Positions 35,947-50,900 of a stretch of DNA of 64,000 nt are shown here, one piece after another (position 1 is the stretch's first letter; every line of letters begins with the position of its first letter). A model generated the notes under the pieces. The model was not told the DNA's origin, searched no databases, and saw only the letters and a list, made by a program, of their open reading frames with translations. The stretch covers positions 10,472,698 to 10,536,697 of the forward strand of contig OZ037765.1 of assembly GCA_964035545.1 (NCBI GenBank), in the 5' to 3' direction. A program made the position numbers and the translations under genes. The stretch comes from Bugula neritina (Eukaryota; Bryozoa; Gymnolaemata; Cheilostomatida; Bugulidae).

Positions 35947-38900
35947 GTGAGTAAGCCCATAACAATAGTGCACTAACAGGAGTAAAAGGTATAATTTCAA
36001 GTATATTTATATTCATATTCATATTGTAATTATACCCATATGATAATTATTATTAATATTAATTTATTATCATAGTTTAAATGTCCAAAATAACTTTATA
36101 TGCAGGCAATGTTAGAAAATATTAGCATTCAGTTTTACCATGTAACTTTAATCGTGAATTATAATGCTGTATTTGGCACTATGACTATGAAAATTTAGCT
36201 ACCAACTGAGTGAAACAGTCTGCTTGAAGAAAATTACTAATTACAGATTAGTTATAAAACAAAGAAGATTAAAAAAGCTATAGGCATTATGTTATACTGT
36301 AAATCGTTGGTTACCAAAATGAAAAGTACTTTCAGATAAATACAGGACACTATTTATTATGTTACCTATCCTTGCCTAATAAGTTTATTGTCAAATGTTT
36401 GTTTAAATTATAAAGCTTTGCTTACTACTGAATGAAACACTGTTTAATGCTTTCTTCTAGTGCTATTCTAGCGCTGACCTAGCACGGTTCTAGATTCTAG
36501 AACTATCTAAATGCTGTATATTCATTATCGTAATTGTAAGCTTTTATCAAAAGAAGCTCTTAGAGACAAAGAAAAGTATTGCGTACAAATTATAACCCTT
36601 TTTATGTAATGGTCTTGTCTAAGTAACATAGAAGTCAGACACGGTATTGAAGGGCAAATTCTTGATGTCGATCAGTTATGCCAAGTCTGGTCAATGAAAG
36701 TGATAGTGACATATTTTTGTTCTGGTATGTTGATGTGGTATGTAATAGTTGACTTCTGAATGTAGTAATAGGACGCTTATGACATGCCCTTATGCACTCA
36801 TAGCGTAACTATTTAAACTAAGTTGAGTCATTGTGAGTTTGGATGTATGCCTTGCATTTCTACTTTTTAAACTTATATAAATGGCTTTATTATTTAGTTT
36901 CATATTTTCAAACTAAATCTTATAAATACCATGGCAAGCTCCTCTGCTATAGTGATGTGTAAACACCTTTTCACCTAACAGGTGAGGCATCTTCATGCCA
37001 TAATGTAATCATGGTCGTAACTCAGTAATATGCAAATAGTGGGGTTGTATAGAAACTGGTAATGTTAAAACTTTACACTTGGATGTGTAACAACTACCAA
37101 TCTATTGATTCATCTAATCATACTAATCTCCTTTATTGTTTGTATTGTCAACACACTATCATCCCAGTTGACTACATAGTCGTACAAGTACTATATGCAT
37201 TGTGTCTGCCATGTTTGTGACTGTCCTATTGTATTTTACCCACTAGATTGTGAGTTAGATAGTTTCAAGAGCTTGCTGTTAGGTGCAAAGCTGTAACGTG
37301 CAACACATGCCAATAATATAATAGGCTTATATACTGTTGCAGTGGAAGCTAAATCTAGACATACATTAAAGTTTACTATAGTGTATTAACCCTAAATTAT
37401 AACAGAATTTTCAAAGCAGCAGTATGCTATGTAAAGGTAGAGTTACTGATAGCTGTTAATAGGAAGGGTGAATGTTTTGATAATATAACAGTTTGTAAAG
37501 TGTGGGGAAAATGCACATACAGCAGAGCCTGCAACAGTAAGCTGTGGATAGCAAGTTTGTTGTTGAAACCTTTACATAATGCCTTGTGTTTGTTGTTGAT
37601 CATATTTCATTCAAAGTTCAATATATTATTAGTTTGCCCTTCTTTCTTCTTACATTACTACTACCAGTGCTATTACTACTACTACTACCAGTGCTATTAC
37701 TACTACTACCAGTGCTATTACTACTACTACCAGTGCTATTACTACTACTACCAGTGCTATTACTACTACCACTGCTACTACTACTACTGCTACATACTTC
37801 TACTACTGCTACTACTACTTTTACTACTACAACTTCTACTGCTACTGCTACTGCTACTGCTACTGCTACTGCTACTGCTACTGCTACTACTACTACTACT
37901 ACTACTACTAATACTTTTACTGCTACTACTTCTATTGCTACTACTTCTACTGCTACTACCACTACCACTGCTGCTGCTGCTGCTGTTGCAGCGTTTACTA
38001 CTGCTATTAGGTACTACTTTAGGCCCCACATCAGCTTCACTTGCTACTGGCTGATGTTTGCGGGTTTTAGACTTGATTATGCTTGTAGATTATGTCTGCA
38101 GATGTTAAGTTACTGATATAATAGTAGGCTATGCTGCTAGTAATTCTATCCATAAAGGGCTGCATAGGTCAGCGTACTTTGGTAGTTTATGAATACCACT
38201 TTAACTTCTGTGAAGTTCTAAAGTGAGAGCACTAAAGCAGATTAAAACAGGGATATCTCAAAGGCATGACCTCTGAATGCTGAGAAATTGTATTCTATCT
38301 TCAATCATAAATTATTATAACTTCAGCTTTATTATCTCCTCCAATTAATGAATAAGTTGCTATAATTGAAGAATCAAAAATGTTCACCAGAAATTTGAGT
38401 TACAGGTGGCTAGCACACCCATAACATAGAACTATTGCTGCAGTTCTTTAGCAAGTGTTTGCTACCAACACTACATACATAGCCTTATGTTTCCATGGTG
38501 ATCTTTGCACACATGTAGGAAACCATCATTTTCCGATGGTACTCAATCAGCAAAGGCATATCCACTCAGAGTGGGTGAGGCAGACCTCCCAACACGTTAG
38601 TTTAAATATTTTCAGCCATAGCAACACTAGTCATTCATATCTCTTAGATACACATAATTGCATTTCAATCATTGGCAATTGTAAATAAAATACCTAAAAA
38701 TGTTTGCTTGTGAGCAAATGCTAGCAGAAGTTTTCAGTCTTACTTTATTTAACCTTTTTAAACATTAGGGTGTAGACCAATTGTAGTCTTCTGCTTCAGC
38801 TGATAGGATGAGGGTTTAGTCTCAGCAAACTCAAGTACTATCCTAAATGCTATCAATTTATATTGTTATATGATTTTATAAGAACAAGAATATTATACAC

Positions 38901-41900
38901 ATATCCGTGATTTGTAAGTACAGGAACTTTAGTACATCTTTAAACTGCATAAATTTCAATTTCAAGGTTGCTTCTAGTACATATCAACATAATCACATGC
39001 TCTATTGTATGCTTAGTATCACCATGGTAACACTCATTTGTACCAACAATATTTAGATAAATTCCAGCTAAGTAGTTGCTAGGCTATTGTATGGTATAAC
39101 ATTGGTATGGCAAGTATCAACAATACAATTAGCAAAAATATTAACAAATTAATCATTACACAAAACAGCTGTAACTTTTTTAAACTGTTGTACACAGCAA
39201 TATTCACCTATTTGGTATAATATATTCAAGAATTAAAATGTATTTGTGTTGATTAAAAAAGTGTTAGTTGTAGCAATAAAAACCAAGGTTGTGTTGGGAT
39301 GTGTATTTATGTCATCTTAACACTTTCGCATACTACAGTATAGTATTGAAACTATAGAGCTAAAATTGTTTGATACAAACTTGATTTGCTGCAGTTTTCT
39401 AATTTGTTTATTTAGTTTCAAATGGACATCAGTAATGTGATGCCAATACTTCGTACTCAGAATGGTTCAGCTGCCAGCCCTTCATCTGCTGTGAATGGAG
39501 ATGGGCACTGGATATCAGAGGATACTTATGACATACCTGGTGGGAAAGTTGATACTATTAAGGAGAGCTCTGTGAAGAGTGGCCAAGGATGGCATAGTCA
39601 CGCTACAAAACAAACATCAATAATAAAGCAAGAACTTTCTGGAAGTGATCTGAAACCTCCTTCAGGTATGATTGTTGCATCATTGCTGTTCTGCTAGTAA
39701 TTAGTAAAGAATGATTTTCTAAAACTACTATTCTAAATCTGCTAGTAATTAGTAAAGAATCATTTTCTAAAATTGATTTAGAGGTATTTGTTTCAAAGTG
39801 ATAAACAAGTTAGCTATTACATCATGATAGTTTTACTGATTCATTTCGAGTCTAGAATCAGCATCTGGTGATAAAGAAATTTTATTCTACTTTAGGAATG
39901 CTGCCTAGCCAGTCAGACTCTCAATCTGGTACTGTAAAACTGTTGGGTGAACTGGACACCTTCTCCGGATTTCTTAATACAGATCTATCGAACTCTGATG
40001 TGACTCAGTCAGTCAAAACTACTACCAGTCAAAGCAAGACCGTCAAATTGAGCAAAGTATCGTCAGCATTTCACGGGCAGCCTTTAGATCAAGCCATTAA
40101 GCAAAAATATCTAAATACCAAGACAGGAATTTATACAGATTGTTCTGGCAAGTCTCACACATTAGCTGAGGCGCTTGAGAAAGATCTTATCAATCCTGAT
40201 TCTGCAGTGTTCATTAACCCTAAAAACAACATGAGCGGAAATCTGCACAACGCTATTCAGAGAGAACTGGTCAGTAAGACTGGACAATATAGAGATACAG
40301 CTACAAATCAGCTGATGTCATTGGAAGACTGTCTTGCCAAGAGTATAGTTGTGTCGAGGGAAGTGCAACCTATTGATACGAAAGCTGAAACGAAAGAGGA
40401 ACATTATGAGTTCCACATCGATAAGGTAAATTTGCTCATAAATAAGAAGTAACCTATCACCAATATTTTGCAATTATGGCAGTTTTGTAATAGTTGCGAG
40501 TTGTAGAAAAATATTTAAAAATAAACTATGTTCCATACTAGCACATCTATAGATAACATCAACAGAAAAATGTGTATTTTGCAACATAAGGTTGTCCTTT
40601 AGCATTGTTCTTGAACAACTGTAACTGGAAGCAATATGTTGCCATAGGTGGTGGATCCGACTACAGGAGAGCTAATCTCAGTGGAGCAAGCTGTGCACAG
40701 GGGAATATTTGACCCTGCAAAAGGCAAATACTTTAACCTCAAAACTGGAGAACTGCTCACAGTACAAGAAGCTGTTTTCCGAAATCTGATGATTACATCT
40801 GCCAAAGTAGGTTATGCGACTTATAGGATGTACATCTTGGATGCACATCTTGGATGTATGATTGTTGATTTATTAAATTAGTACTAAAAACTAGCAGTAA
40901 TAGTTAAAAAGATCATTGAGAGTAAGTTTGGTGGCATATTTTTTTATAGATTTTCTATCGAATCATTGGCTTTTAACTTATCAAAATGGCTCTTTTAACT
41001 CTTTGAAAAATTATGTGCATGTAAATGTATGCATGTTGCATACATGTATCACAAATATCAAGGAAGACTGTGTTACAGGGAGTTGGGCCTACAACCAGCT
41101 CTTCATCACAGTTAATAAAGACCTCCAAATCCTTCAACGTTGTCGGTGCTATTCATCCAATACTTAAGAAAAGAATGTCTCTAAATGAAGCTATATCAGA
41201 GGGAATTCTTGGTAGGTAAAGATTCCCTGGTTTTTATTGCTAATCTTTCACTGTGTTCATAGCAGGTATCTGTGAGTTTAGGATAATATTCTGGTCATTC
41301 TTGTTTTTTTGCAGTCTTTAAGTTTCCTGGGGAAAACCTGCAGCTTATTGAATTAAATTACGGGTCTTATTGTATTTGTGCATTCTTACTCTATAAAGAT
41401 CAACTCTTTTAGTCTAAGACTATTGACATGTTATTAGGTTTAGGGTTCATTACCCACCATTACCAGGGACTACATCAGTTTATGGCATTGCAATGTTAAT
41501 TGTTATTGGTTGACAGCCAATGTGTTACATGAGTGATATGAATGAAAGGTATAGATTCTTTTGTAATAACCTTTTGTTAAGGTACACTGGTTTTTAGTAG
41601 ATCACAATGAATGCTTGAGGTAAGTTGTGTTTTGCTTTTTACTGTGAAGTTTTTTATCAGTAGGTCAATGTTTTTGATATTACTGAGATTTTATAAAGTA
41701 TAAACACTCTCAGAGAGTGGTTGGTAACTTGTAAGGAACTGTAAAGAAGTTTGACTGTAGAAAGAGTAGTTTTACAATTTACTATGTGTGACAACAATGT
41801 TGTGAGTTCAAGAACTTGTAAGTTCGGTCTTACTCAGGCAGCCATGTGCATATTGAAGTTGGATCATTTGAGCTACATATTAGAATGAATAAAACAACAT

Positions 41901-44900
41901 GCTACCAGTGAGGTTTGAACCTCTACCTGACACTGCTAAGTAAGAAAGTACTGTAAATTTAAACCTCACTAAGCACTTGCTATTTTCTTCAGCATAATGC
42001 CATATACTCAGGAATTACCTACAGAATAAGTGATTTTTTCGTTTTTATCAAGGGTTCTCACAAGGATAGCGGCCATAAACTTGTGTGAGTTTTTAGTTTT
42101 TATCGACACCTGTTGTATTAGGCTGCTATGTTTTCAACATGCTAGCTTTGTAACATTTAGATCGTAGCCGAGGTCTCTATATCGACACACTGAATAACAA
42201 GACTTATAAAATACAAGACGCAATACAAAAGGGTCTAGTCGTTGCTGAGGAGGTGAACCCATCGCAGAAGGAAGATGTCAGTAGTGAAATTGTAACCAAT
42301 CAGCAAACAACTTTCACAGTCACAGGAGTTATCCATCCTCAAACAAAGGAGAGGCTTTCCGTATCTAAGGTACTGGATTCGCTACTGATTTGAATAAACA
42401 AATGTTCATGGTATGGTTACCATGGTGATTGCATACTGAAATTTGCCATAATTTACCTTTTTCAATCTAAATCAGGGATTCTAAAGTTTAGTTCTTGTTT
42501 AAAATGAGATACTTGTAAACTAAACTCACACATAGTTTATGCATATATATGCAAAGAAAGTATGTTGGAACTTTAGGCCACAGAATTGGGAATTCTGGAT
42601 ACTAGTGGTGGGCAATATATAAACCCTGTGTCAGGTGAAATCATGTCCCTGAATGAGGCTATAGAGAAGGAGCTGGTGCTGGTAGAGAAGGGGATAGTGA
42701 AAAGAGAAGATAGAGACAGAAAGGTTTCAAGTCTCCACATAGACGAAGAGGAAGAGGAGGTTGGTTTGGTCACATTTTATTACTTTCTGAAGCTACCAGA
42801 CTTTTCTAGCTACTAAAAGGTAGAGAGAAACTTATTTTTCAATTGTGATAGTTGATTCCACATCTTACAGAACCTTAGTTTGAGTATGTAAGTACTACAC
42901 GAGTATGCATTAGTTATGTGATGGAAATAGCCTGTGATCTTATTTGTCCCGTCAGAGAGTTCAACTGGGGGGAGGGGGGACTGTAAGACCTGCTTGCTAT
43001 TTGATTTGCACTTTGTAGTAGGATATTATTCTGCATTTGCTTTGGCATTTCCATGTATATATTACTTATGAACATGTAATTCAATTAGTAAAGATCTTCT
43101 TTACCTAAATTGTAAACACTCATTTATTTACACATCACATATTGGCTATGAGTTGCAGCATGAAGTAAAGCAAAATCTTTTATTGAAATACTGCTGAATG
43201 ATTTGTATATTTACTGTTACGTTTTTGAAAAACTACCTTAATACTTGTTCTCCATTTACTGTGGCATTATCAGTATTACTTGCTGCTCACTATTAAGCAT
43301 TGAATAATGGAAAAATATTTTGAGCTCCTGTTTCAGTGGACTCTCTAGTTACACCAAAGTGTTACACTATAGTGGTTATGCTATGTGGGTATTAGTTACC
43401 ATTAGTCATGCTACGTATATATAGATTTATATATGTCAAGAAATTATATCCGCATACAATCCATGCAATTTACTCCAGGATATACGCTGTAGGTGTGCAC
43501 TTCTGTTCTTGTATAATATAAATTAAACACAGTTTGTAAGAGTGCTAACAGTCTACAAAAATCAATAGTGTCATCTCTTTAATATTTCATTTCATCCCTT
43601 TTAGCAATATAATTGCATTCGCAGTATGTTAGAATGATAACGAATGACAGCGGAAGTTAACTCCAATTACCATGGTAGAACACATTTTGGCCAGCAAAAT
43701 CATTGTTGTGATTTAAAACAATTTTATTGAAAATATGCCTGTTCATGATCCTGTCATGGCAATAACTAGGCTATGCATCTTTACTGCCTTTACTCACTTA
43801 CTATAGTCAGTAAATAAGGCTACTAACTAAAGTATAATTATCTTATAGATGAATGTTCCACTTCATTGTTTAACTAATTAATTGCAGTAAAATATACAGT
43901 CATGCTTCACAAGATATATGAGTTTATTTTTGTAAACTGCTTCACTCTTCATGCACCTTATGGAAGAATCTCTATAATTAATTGTGTTGATTTTAAGTTA
44001 ACATGGAGGCCAATTAATTACAGGTAATTAGCAACTACCTGTACTTATGATAGCCTGCTTGTGTGTATAGCTTGTTTACTCAGTTGGGGAGTTTATCAAT
44101 GTGACCCGTAAATTAGTACAACTACAGAACCTAGTCTTAGTATCCACTCAAAACTGCTTCACTGATGAGCAGTCTGCCAATTAGCAGCTCTGATTTCAGA
44201 GAATCACCAGTAATGTTGAACAAGTTAGCCAATATCAAAGTATTTCCAGATTCTTGGCTAAAATTTATTGATGAATCAACTCAGTTGGTCAATTATGCCG
44301 AGTAATCCTTCTATTTCCATAAGAAAATAACTTTATATTTAGTAGACTTACATAACTTTACATTTGATTGGTTATTAAACATAGAATATAATGTCAATTG
44401 CTTGGTCTATTTTTAATTAGAAAAACTTCAGTTTGATAATTAATTAACATCTTGTATAGTGATTTAAAAATATATTCAGGTCTGGACAGTCGTGGAAGAA
44501 GTAAAAACAGAAACCAAGAAATGGGTCATTACTTCAGTTGTTGATCCCAGAACCAAAGAGAAGATTTCATTTGATGATGCTTTGATAGAAAGAGTTCTGG
44601 ATCAAGAAAACGGGAAATATTGCAACCCTGAGACTGGAGAGCAGATGACTATAGGCCAGGCTATAGAAAAGGGACTTATTCAGGTACGCCTACTCAGCCT
44701 TCTACTCTTGAACTTCTAATCACCTGTGATTTTTTCTTTATTACAAGTTGTAAATCAAATGTATTTTGTCTGTTATTGTTCTTATTTGATTTATACAATC
44801 AGTAATTGTCCGTATGTTATTTTAATATTTCTAGTAATTCCATTAATAAGTATTTATGTAAGTGTATCGATGCAAATGTATGTTCTTAATATAATAATGT

Positions 44901-47900
44901 GCTCTTACAGAATCTGCATAATGTATGTTTCTTAGGGCATTGTGGACAGCATCAAATATTCACTGGTATGATACATATTGATGGCAGCTTAAAGCTTTCT
45001 AGAATATGATTGTTTTTCAACACTGATTCTCCAATATAGTAAAATATATTTTGATCAAAGTTATATTTTAGTTCAGGCTGTGTGCAAGCAAGTAAGAGAT
45101 ATAGTAAAGTAATTAAGCAATTCTGATTTACTATTTTACAACTGCTCATAAAGAAGTTCTGCTGTCATAAACCATAGCTTGCTAGAGCTAGAACCTTCTT
45201 GAATAAATAGAAAAAAATTTGCGAAAACATAGTTTTGCATTCTTTCAAATTTACCAAAAATATAGATCAGATGAATGCACAAATAATCCCTTCTACTGTT
45301 TCCTATGTGAAAAATCAATGACACAGCCATGGTACTAGTCACCACAATCAAACTATAGATTGAAGTGTTTGCAAGACCTATTTATAAGTTTGAAACTGCA
45401 GCTTCAATGTTGTTTCGATGTTGTTGTGTGTTAATCAATTTTATTAGATTACACACCTAATTACACTTTTTTTAGTTATAATTTAGAGAATCACATCTTA
45501 TACTGACATTGATACACTCATTAAATGAACATTTTGACACAAGTTCACTCTCCTCTTCCGGCTTTCATACTACAGCCTATCTCTCTCTTGTTTGTGAGCT
45601 ACACAGCCAACCAATATGAAGCCAGTAAATAAAATGTCAGCAAAGAATTTATACTGAAAAGTATCTATCTAAGTGTGCTAGTAAACATATGAATGCATAG
45701 AATTAAATTAAATAAAAGCTTCACATCTTTTCATAGATGCAAATGACCAAATTTGGGTCAGTGTAACCACTTGACCATCACTTCAATGTGCATAAATCTT
45801 CAATCAGTGTGCTTTGGCCTGCAAGGACAATTATTGTTGTTACAAAATTCACAAGAAAGTAGGAGTTGACTGTAGTGAAAGCATTGAAGTTAGAATAGAT
45901 GTAAGGAATTCGCTTCATGCTCACTATTCATGATTTCTGCATGTTCTCTCCTCTGTTCAGCAATAGTAATGTTCATGCTTGACATGCTGAAACACTAGCA
46001 GCTGCAGTTGCATTTCGGCTTCAACAATTTTATTTATTTTAGTTTCAAATAATTAAGAAGAATTACTTAATAGAGCTTCAAAAGTCATTGAGCAGCATTG
46101 CTAGCAGCATGTTTTGCTTCCAAAATAACTTACAAGGCCGTATTCTATGGCCTCCCTATATTAGTGGCAATACCAATATTCTCCTCTAATGAACTATAAA
46201 GGAAACCGTAAGAAAACATAATAGTAATAATTACACTATTGTTTTATTCAGGGAGAGCTTGTTTCTGTAAACATGGATGCCGGAGAATATTCTTCTTTTC
46301 AAGCCACTGCTGATAATATCGAGCACGTGCGTGACCCTAGGACCCACAAAGTCATCACATATGATGCTGCCTGTAAACTCGGCCTTATCGATAAAGAAAG
46401 CAGGACATTTCACAACCCTATAACTAACCAAAACCTAAGCATTCAGGAAGCTACTCAGAGAGGATTCATTAAGAAGAAGGTTAATCTATTTACCTTCATA
46501 AGTTTAGCATTGCAGGAGTGAGAGCTTTGAGCTGTGTAATTTTGCTTTCATTGATTGTTTATCACTATGTTGGTATAATTAAATTTGTGCTGCTGCAAAA
46601 TATTATGTTGATTAGCAGAAAATACCTAATGCCTAATTATACTAGTGATTAATGGAAATGAGAAATATTTATTTACTTATTCAAAGTTGTCTTTTCTGTC
46701 ATATATTGAAAAATTACTCCAATGAACAAAATAATGATTTTTTCTCATTATGACAGCTAATTTGTAAAAAGCAGCTGCGGTTTAGTGGTTAGAACACCAG
46801 CTTAGTAAATACAAGGTTGGTGGTTCGAATCCCAGCAAAAACCATCGGTGATGTTAAGAAGAGCATTAAGTCATAATTGTCCCTTTCTGACAATAGCAAA
46901 GGTCCTTAGCCTAGTTTAAAAAATCTTCTTTCATCAGGGGTTCTCACAGGGATAGCGACTATAAGCTCATGTGAGGTTTTATCACAGTGAAGTAATGCGA
47001 TAATTTATTACAACAGTTTTGGTAAATGAATATTATATTTTATAGATGTCATCAAGGTCTCCATCAAAGAGTGTGGAACCAGAGCCACATCTCAAGGCAG
47101 CAAGTGCTGTCGATGCTCATAGAAATAAGTTTAATTCAAACCGAAGTATGTTTGAAGATCACGACTTCAGAGATGACTTGTTTGGTGAGAGTTTCAAAGT
47201 AGAGGAAACCACAACGCTAGATACAGAGTACATTCATGGGGATAAGCCTATCAGGCCTGTTATTCAGTCCAGTTCACTTCAACGACCTCTTGTGACTGAG
47301 TAAGTATAGCAGTGTGTCTCTTCAGTAACTAATCAAGCTGCTTAAAAATAGTGACACAGTTTAATGATAATGAAAAATCGGCAGCATTTAGGAATCCTGA
47401 TTTGTTATAAAATTCAACTTCTGAATATAGTAAAAAAATTTTGGTCTTAGGTACCATTTATCAACAAATTACACATGATAATGTAATTGTTGTTATATTA
47501 TTCCTGATTATTATTATTATTGAAATAATCTATAACTATAGAGTTTAGAGTTATCTTATCAGCTCTATGAGCGGACAACTTTGAATAGGTAAATAATGGC
47601 TGGTATATATACTGTATGCTAAGTTTTTACAAGACAAAGATGAAAAGGCTGATATGATTAGCTGCAGACTTTAACAGCTCGTAATATCTTGGCTGCTTTA
47701 CAGCAATTTGCTCTAATTAGTGAAGCAAGGAGTTTGTGTTTCCTCACAATGCACAATCATATCTAGTTATCTAGATGCAAGTTTGATTATCTGATGGAGG
47801 GGAACCTCAGCACCCTGACTAAGTGAGATGATAGTACTCAGGCTATTACAGCTGATGCACTAGCTGCAACTTGTCTATAATAATACTGTCTTATCACTTT

Positions 47901-50900
47901 GCTAGTTCATGTAGTGTTGGAATTAGTTATTAGAGCATTTTAGTATTTCTAATTTTAGTGAATCGTCATTTGACGATATGGACAGGCCCCAGCGCCGTCC
48001 AGGAATAGAGTAAGTTGCCTGAGTGTCTGTATTGTGGCTAGCAGCAGTTAGTTTAAGACTAACTATTTAGTTCTCTCTAACTATCTAGCTTAGACTTGCC
48101 ATAAGCTTTCACAGCTGCTAGTAGTTTTAAATTGCAGTATTTTTAATTTTGATTCATTTTATTGTAATCATGCTTTGCACATTAATGAATGACTATCATG
48201 CTATTAGTAGCATAGCAGTCTTGCATTTTATAAAGTATTATTTTAATTGTCAAACTTTTTGTCGTTTGTAATGCTTATTTTCTTCCTCGCAATGTTTTTT
48301 ATTTAATTTTATTCATGAACTGAATAACATTTTGTTACTTAGCCTGTTCACAATGTACATAGCTAGCTGATACTAGAGATATCTTTTACTGTGCTAGATG
48401 AGTCATTGTGTTTACATGGTTGTCTCATCTTGTAATTCACATTAGACACTGTAAACGAACTTTCTTAAAAAGCTGTGTTTTCAACTCATTGTAGCTTAAT
48501 ATTTACCTGGAAACAGCAACAAACAGAAAATGCATGCTGCATGTATCTACTGTGTTGGTTTGTTTAAGCCCGAAGCTGCTGAACAGAGTAGATGCTGTAC
48601 TAGATAGAGCTAAGCTATACACGGATGAGTCAGTCATATCCAGCACAGAGAATCATATGTCTGGATACACTACTGACTGGCACAATGAACGAGTTTACAA
48701 TCTAAGAACTGGCGAAGAATTGACCTTGGACCAGGCTGTACAGAAAGGCTTGCTTGATGCTAAACAGGTAGGGGCTAGTTGTATTTAACTTTTGGTTGAA
48801 TCAGCAGCCTCATTGTAAAAATGTGAGGTGCCACATTAATTTGAGTTAGATAAGGTGTCAGCTGTTTATATGGTATGTCTGTTCGTATCAATAACCTTTA
48901 CCATAGCAATTATGTAATGCAGTTATTACGTACACTGTGCTATATTTTTGCTCTGCATAGTAGTGGGTTACATTTTGTTTCCAAAATCTCCCTGCCTTAA
49001 CTTTTGGTTTCAGATCAAAGATCTTTTGATTCCATAAACATAAATTGGGTTAGCAGATATAAATATTGTGATTAGCTATGAACAAGTATTAGCTGAGTAG
49101 TGCTAGACACTGCTAATATATACCATACAGTAGAAGCAAATTCACAGTGGTGAAAGTTTCATCAGTAATTAATATAATTTGTTCTATTATTATGCAAATC
49201 TTTCACAACTGCTAAACTACGCTTAACACAGTATTTAGCGTGCCTATATAAAATTAAACTATTAGATAACATTTACTGTATATTTATAAGTCTGTTATAT
49301 ACACTCTGCTGTCAGACCAATCTACGTAGTCAGAAGATTGTAAGCTAGTATCTTATTAGACTCAGTGACTATTCAATTAGGTTATGCAATCACAATCAGG
49401 TTTTTTTAAACCTGTCTGCTTATAAGCACTACATATTTTATAAAAGTCAGCAATGATTGTTGAGTTGTAATCGGTTTAGAGTTAGCCCTAGAAATTTAAT
49501 TCTTTCTAGGTAAAGTTGATGAGAGGGTATAAGAACAGCCACAACCCGAGTAAACTCTTTACGGAAACATCTCAGACTTCAACTTCTACAAATGTTACAA
49601 AGTCTCATTCATCCACACCGTATGGCAGAGAGAATCACATCAAACCCGCTGGATCCTCGAATCTTTTCGCCTCAAATTCTCAGCTGGTGAGAGGCAAAAG
49701 CCGTTCTCCCTCAATTCCTAATGACACAACGTCAATGGTTGTTCAGGTATCACAGGTGAGACTGGTTATGTTATTACATGCAATAAACCAAATAAATCTA
49801 GAAAACTTCTGTTATTACTTCTCTGAAATTCATGATTGTTATAACTTCATTTTTTAACAGACACTCATGTGTAATTATATGAGATTCTGGCATATATGTT
49901 GTTAGATATTAGTTGTTAGTTTAAGGCCATTTATCATAGATACTCTTTTGTACTGCTAGTTTGTCAGAAATCTCATGCCTATATTTAATTGTGCAACTGG
50001 TTACATCAGTTTTATTTCAATACAAGCACATACTGTTACTCTGCAAGGATTACAAAACGTTAGTTATGAAATTAAATAAAAGATGGCTGACTGTTGATCT
50101 TATTAATTTTTTTAAATCTCTTATGCTTAAAGGGAGTAGCATAGAGTCAGGGCTGTATTCATATTATTACAGACTGAGCAAAGTCTCTCTCGTATTGGAC
50201 CTCTGACATATAATGCGGCTGTTAGACTTGGGCTATTCAACATAAAGACAGGCAAATACAGAGACCCAACATCTGGTTTAGTTCTGGGAATACAAGATGC
50301 AGTGTCAAAGGGTTTCATACAAGCCAATGGAGATGCTCTCACTAATCTTAACACAGGTAGGATATCTTACATAGGTATTGCTAGCTCATTTGTAATGTAA
50401 TTTTATTGTTTTAATGAAACTCTACAAAAATACTGAAGTTCTGATTCATCAGAATTTAAATTTCTTAAACTTTATGAGAGAAAAATTGAAAAGAAATATG
50501 CTAGAGAAATAATTCATTGCCTTTATTTATTTACTGCTTGCAGGTAAAATTGAGTTTCCTTAAAGGTAATAAAGTGTTTTTGTAATAAATTGCCTTGAGC
50601 TTTCACAACATTATTCCATGTGCAACAAATTTAGAGAAACCTATTTTTAGAAGTATAATTTCTAGATACCTGTATTTTTTAAAACTGTTAGTCTATGAAG
50701 TTAGATGGAAAGATTAACATAAAAAAACTAGAAAAAGTTATTAGTAAGGTAGTGCACATAAGTTTTTGCTTTAAAATTTATACCATTTGGGCTGTCATGC
50801 TCATAGTGTAATCACTGAAGCTAAGGGCAAGAATTTTGTTAATTGTTAGATTAGGTTATTACAGTTATAACAAAATGTGTTATCAATTTTAATACAAGAG

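Noticed and set aside
37500-38116. Long ORFs of 116-184 codons on both strands
   Set aside because: Produced by the CTA/CTG triplet tract. Poly-Leu, poly-Thr, poly-Val and poly-Ser in different frames show it is not coding.
46770-46845. Functional tRNA gene
   Set aside because: It has A- and B-box-like sequence but no good cloverleaf, and the same body follows the diverged copy at 19645, so it is a SINE head.
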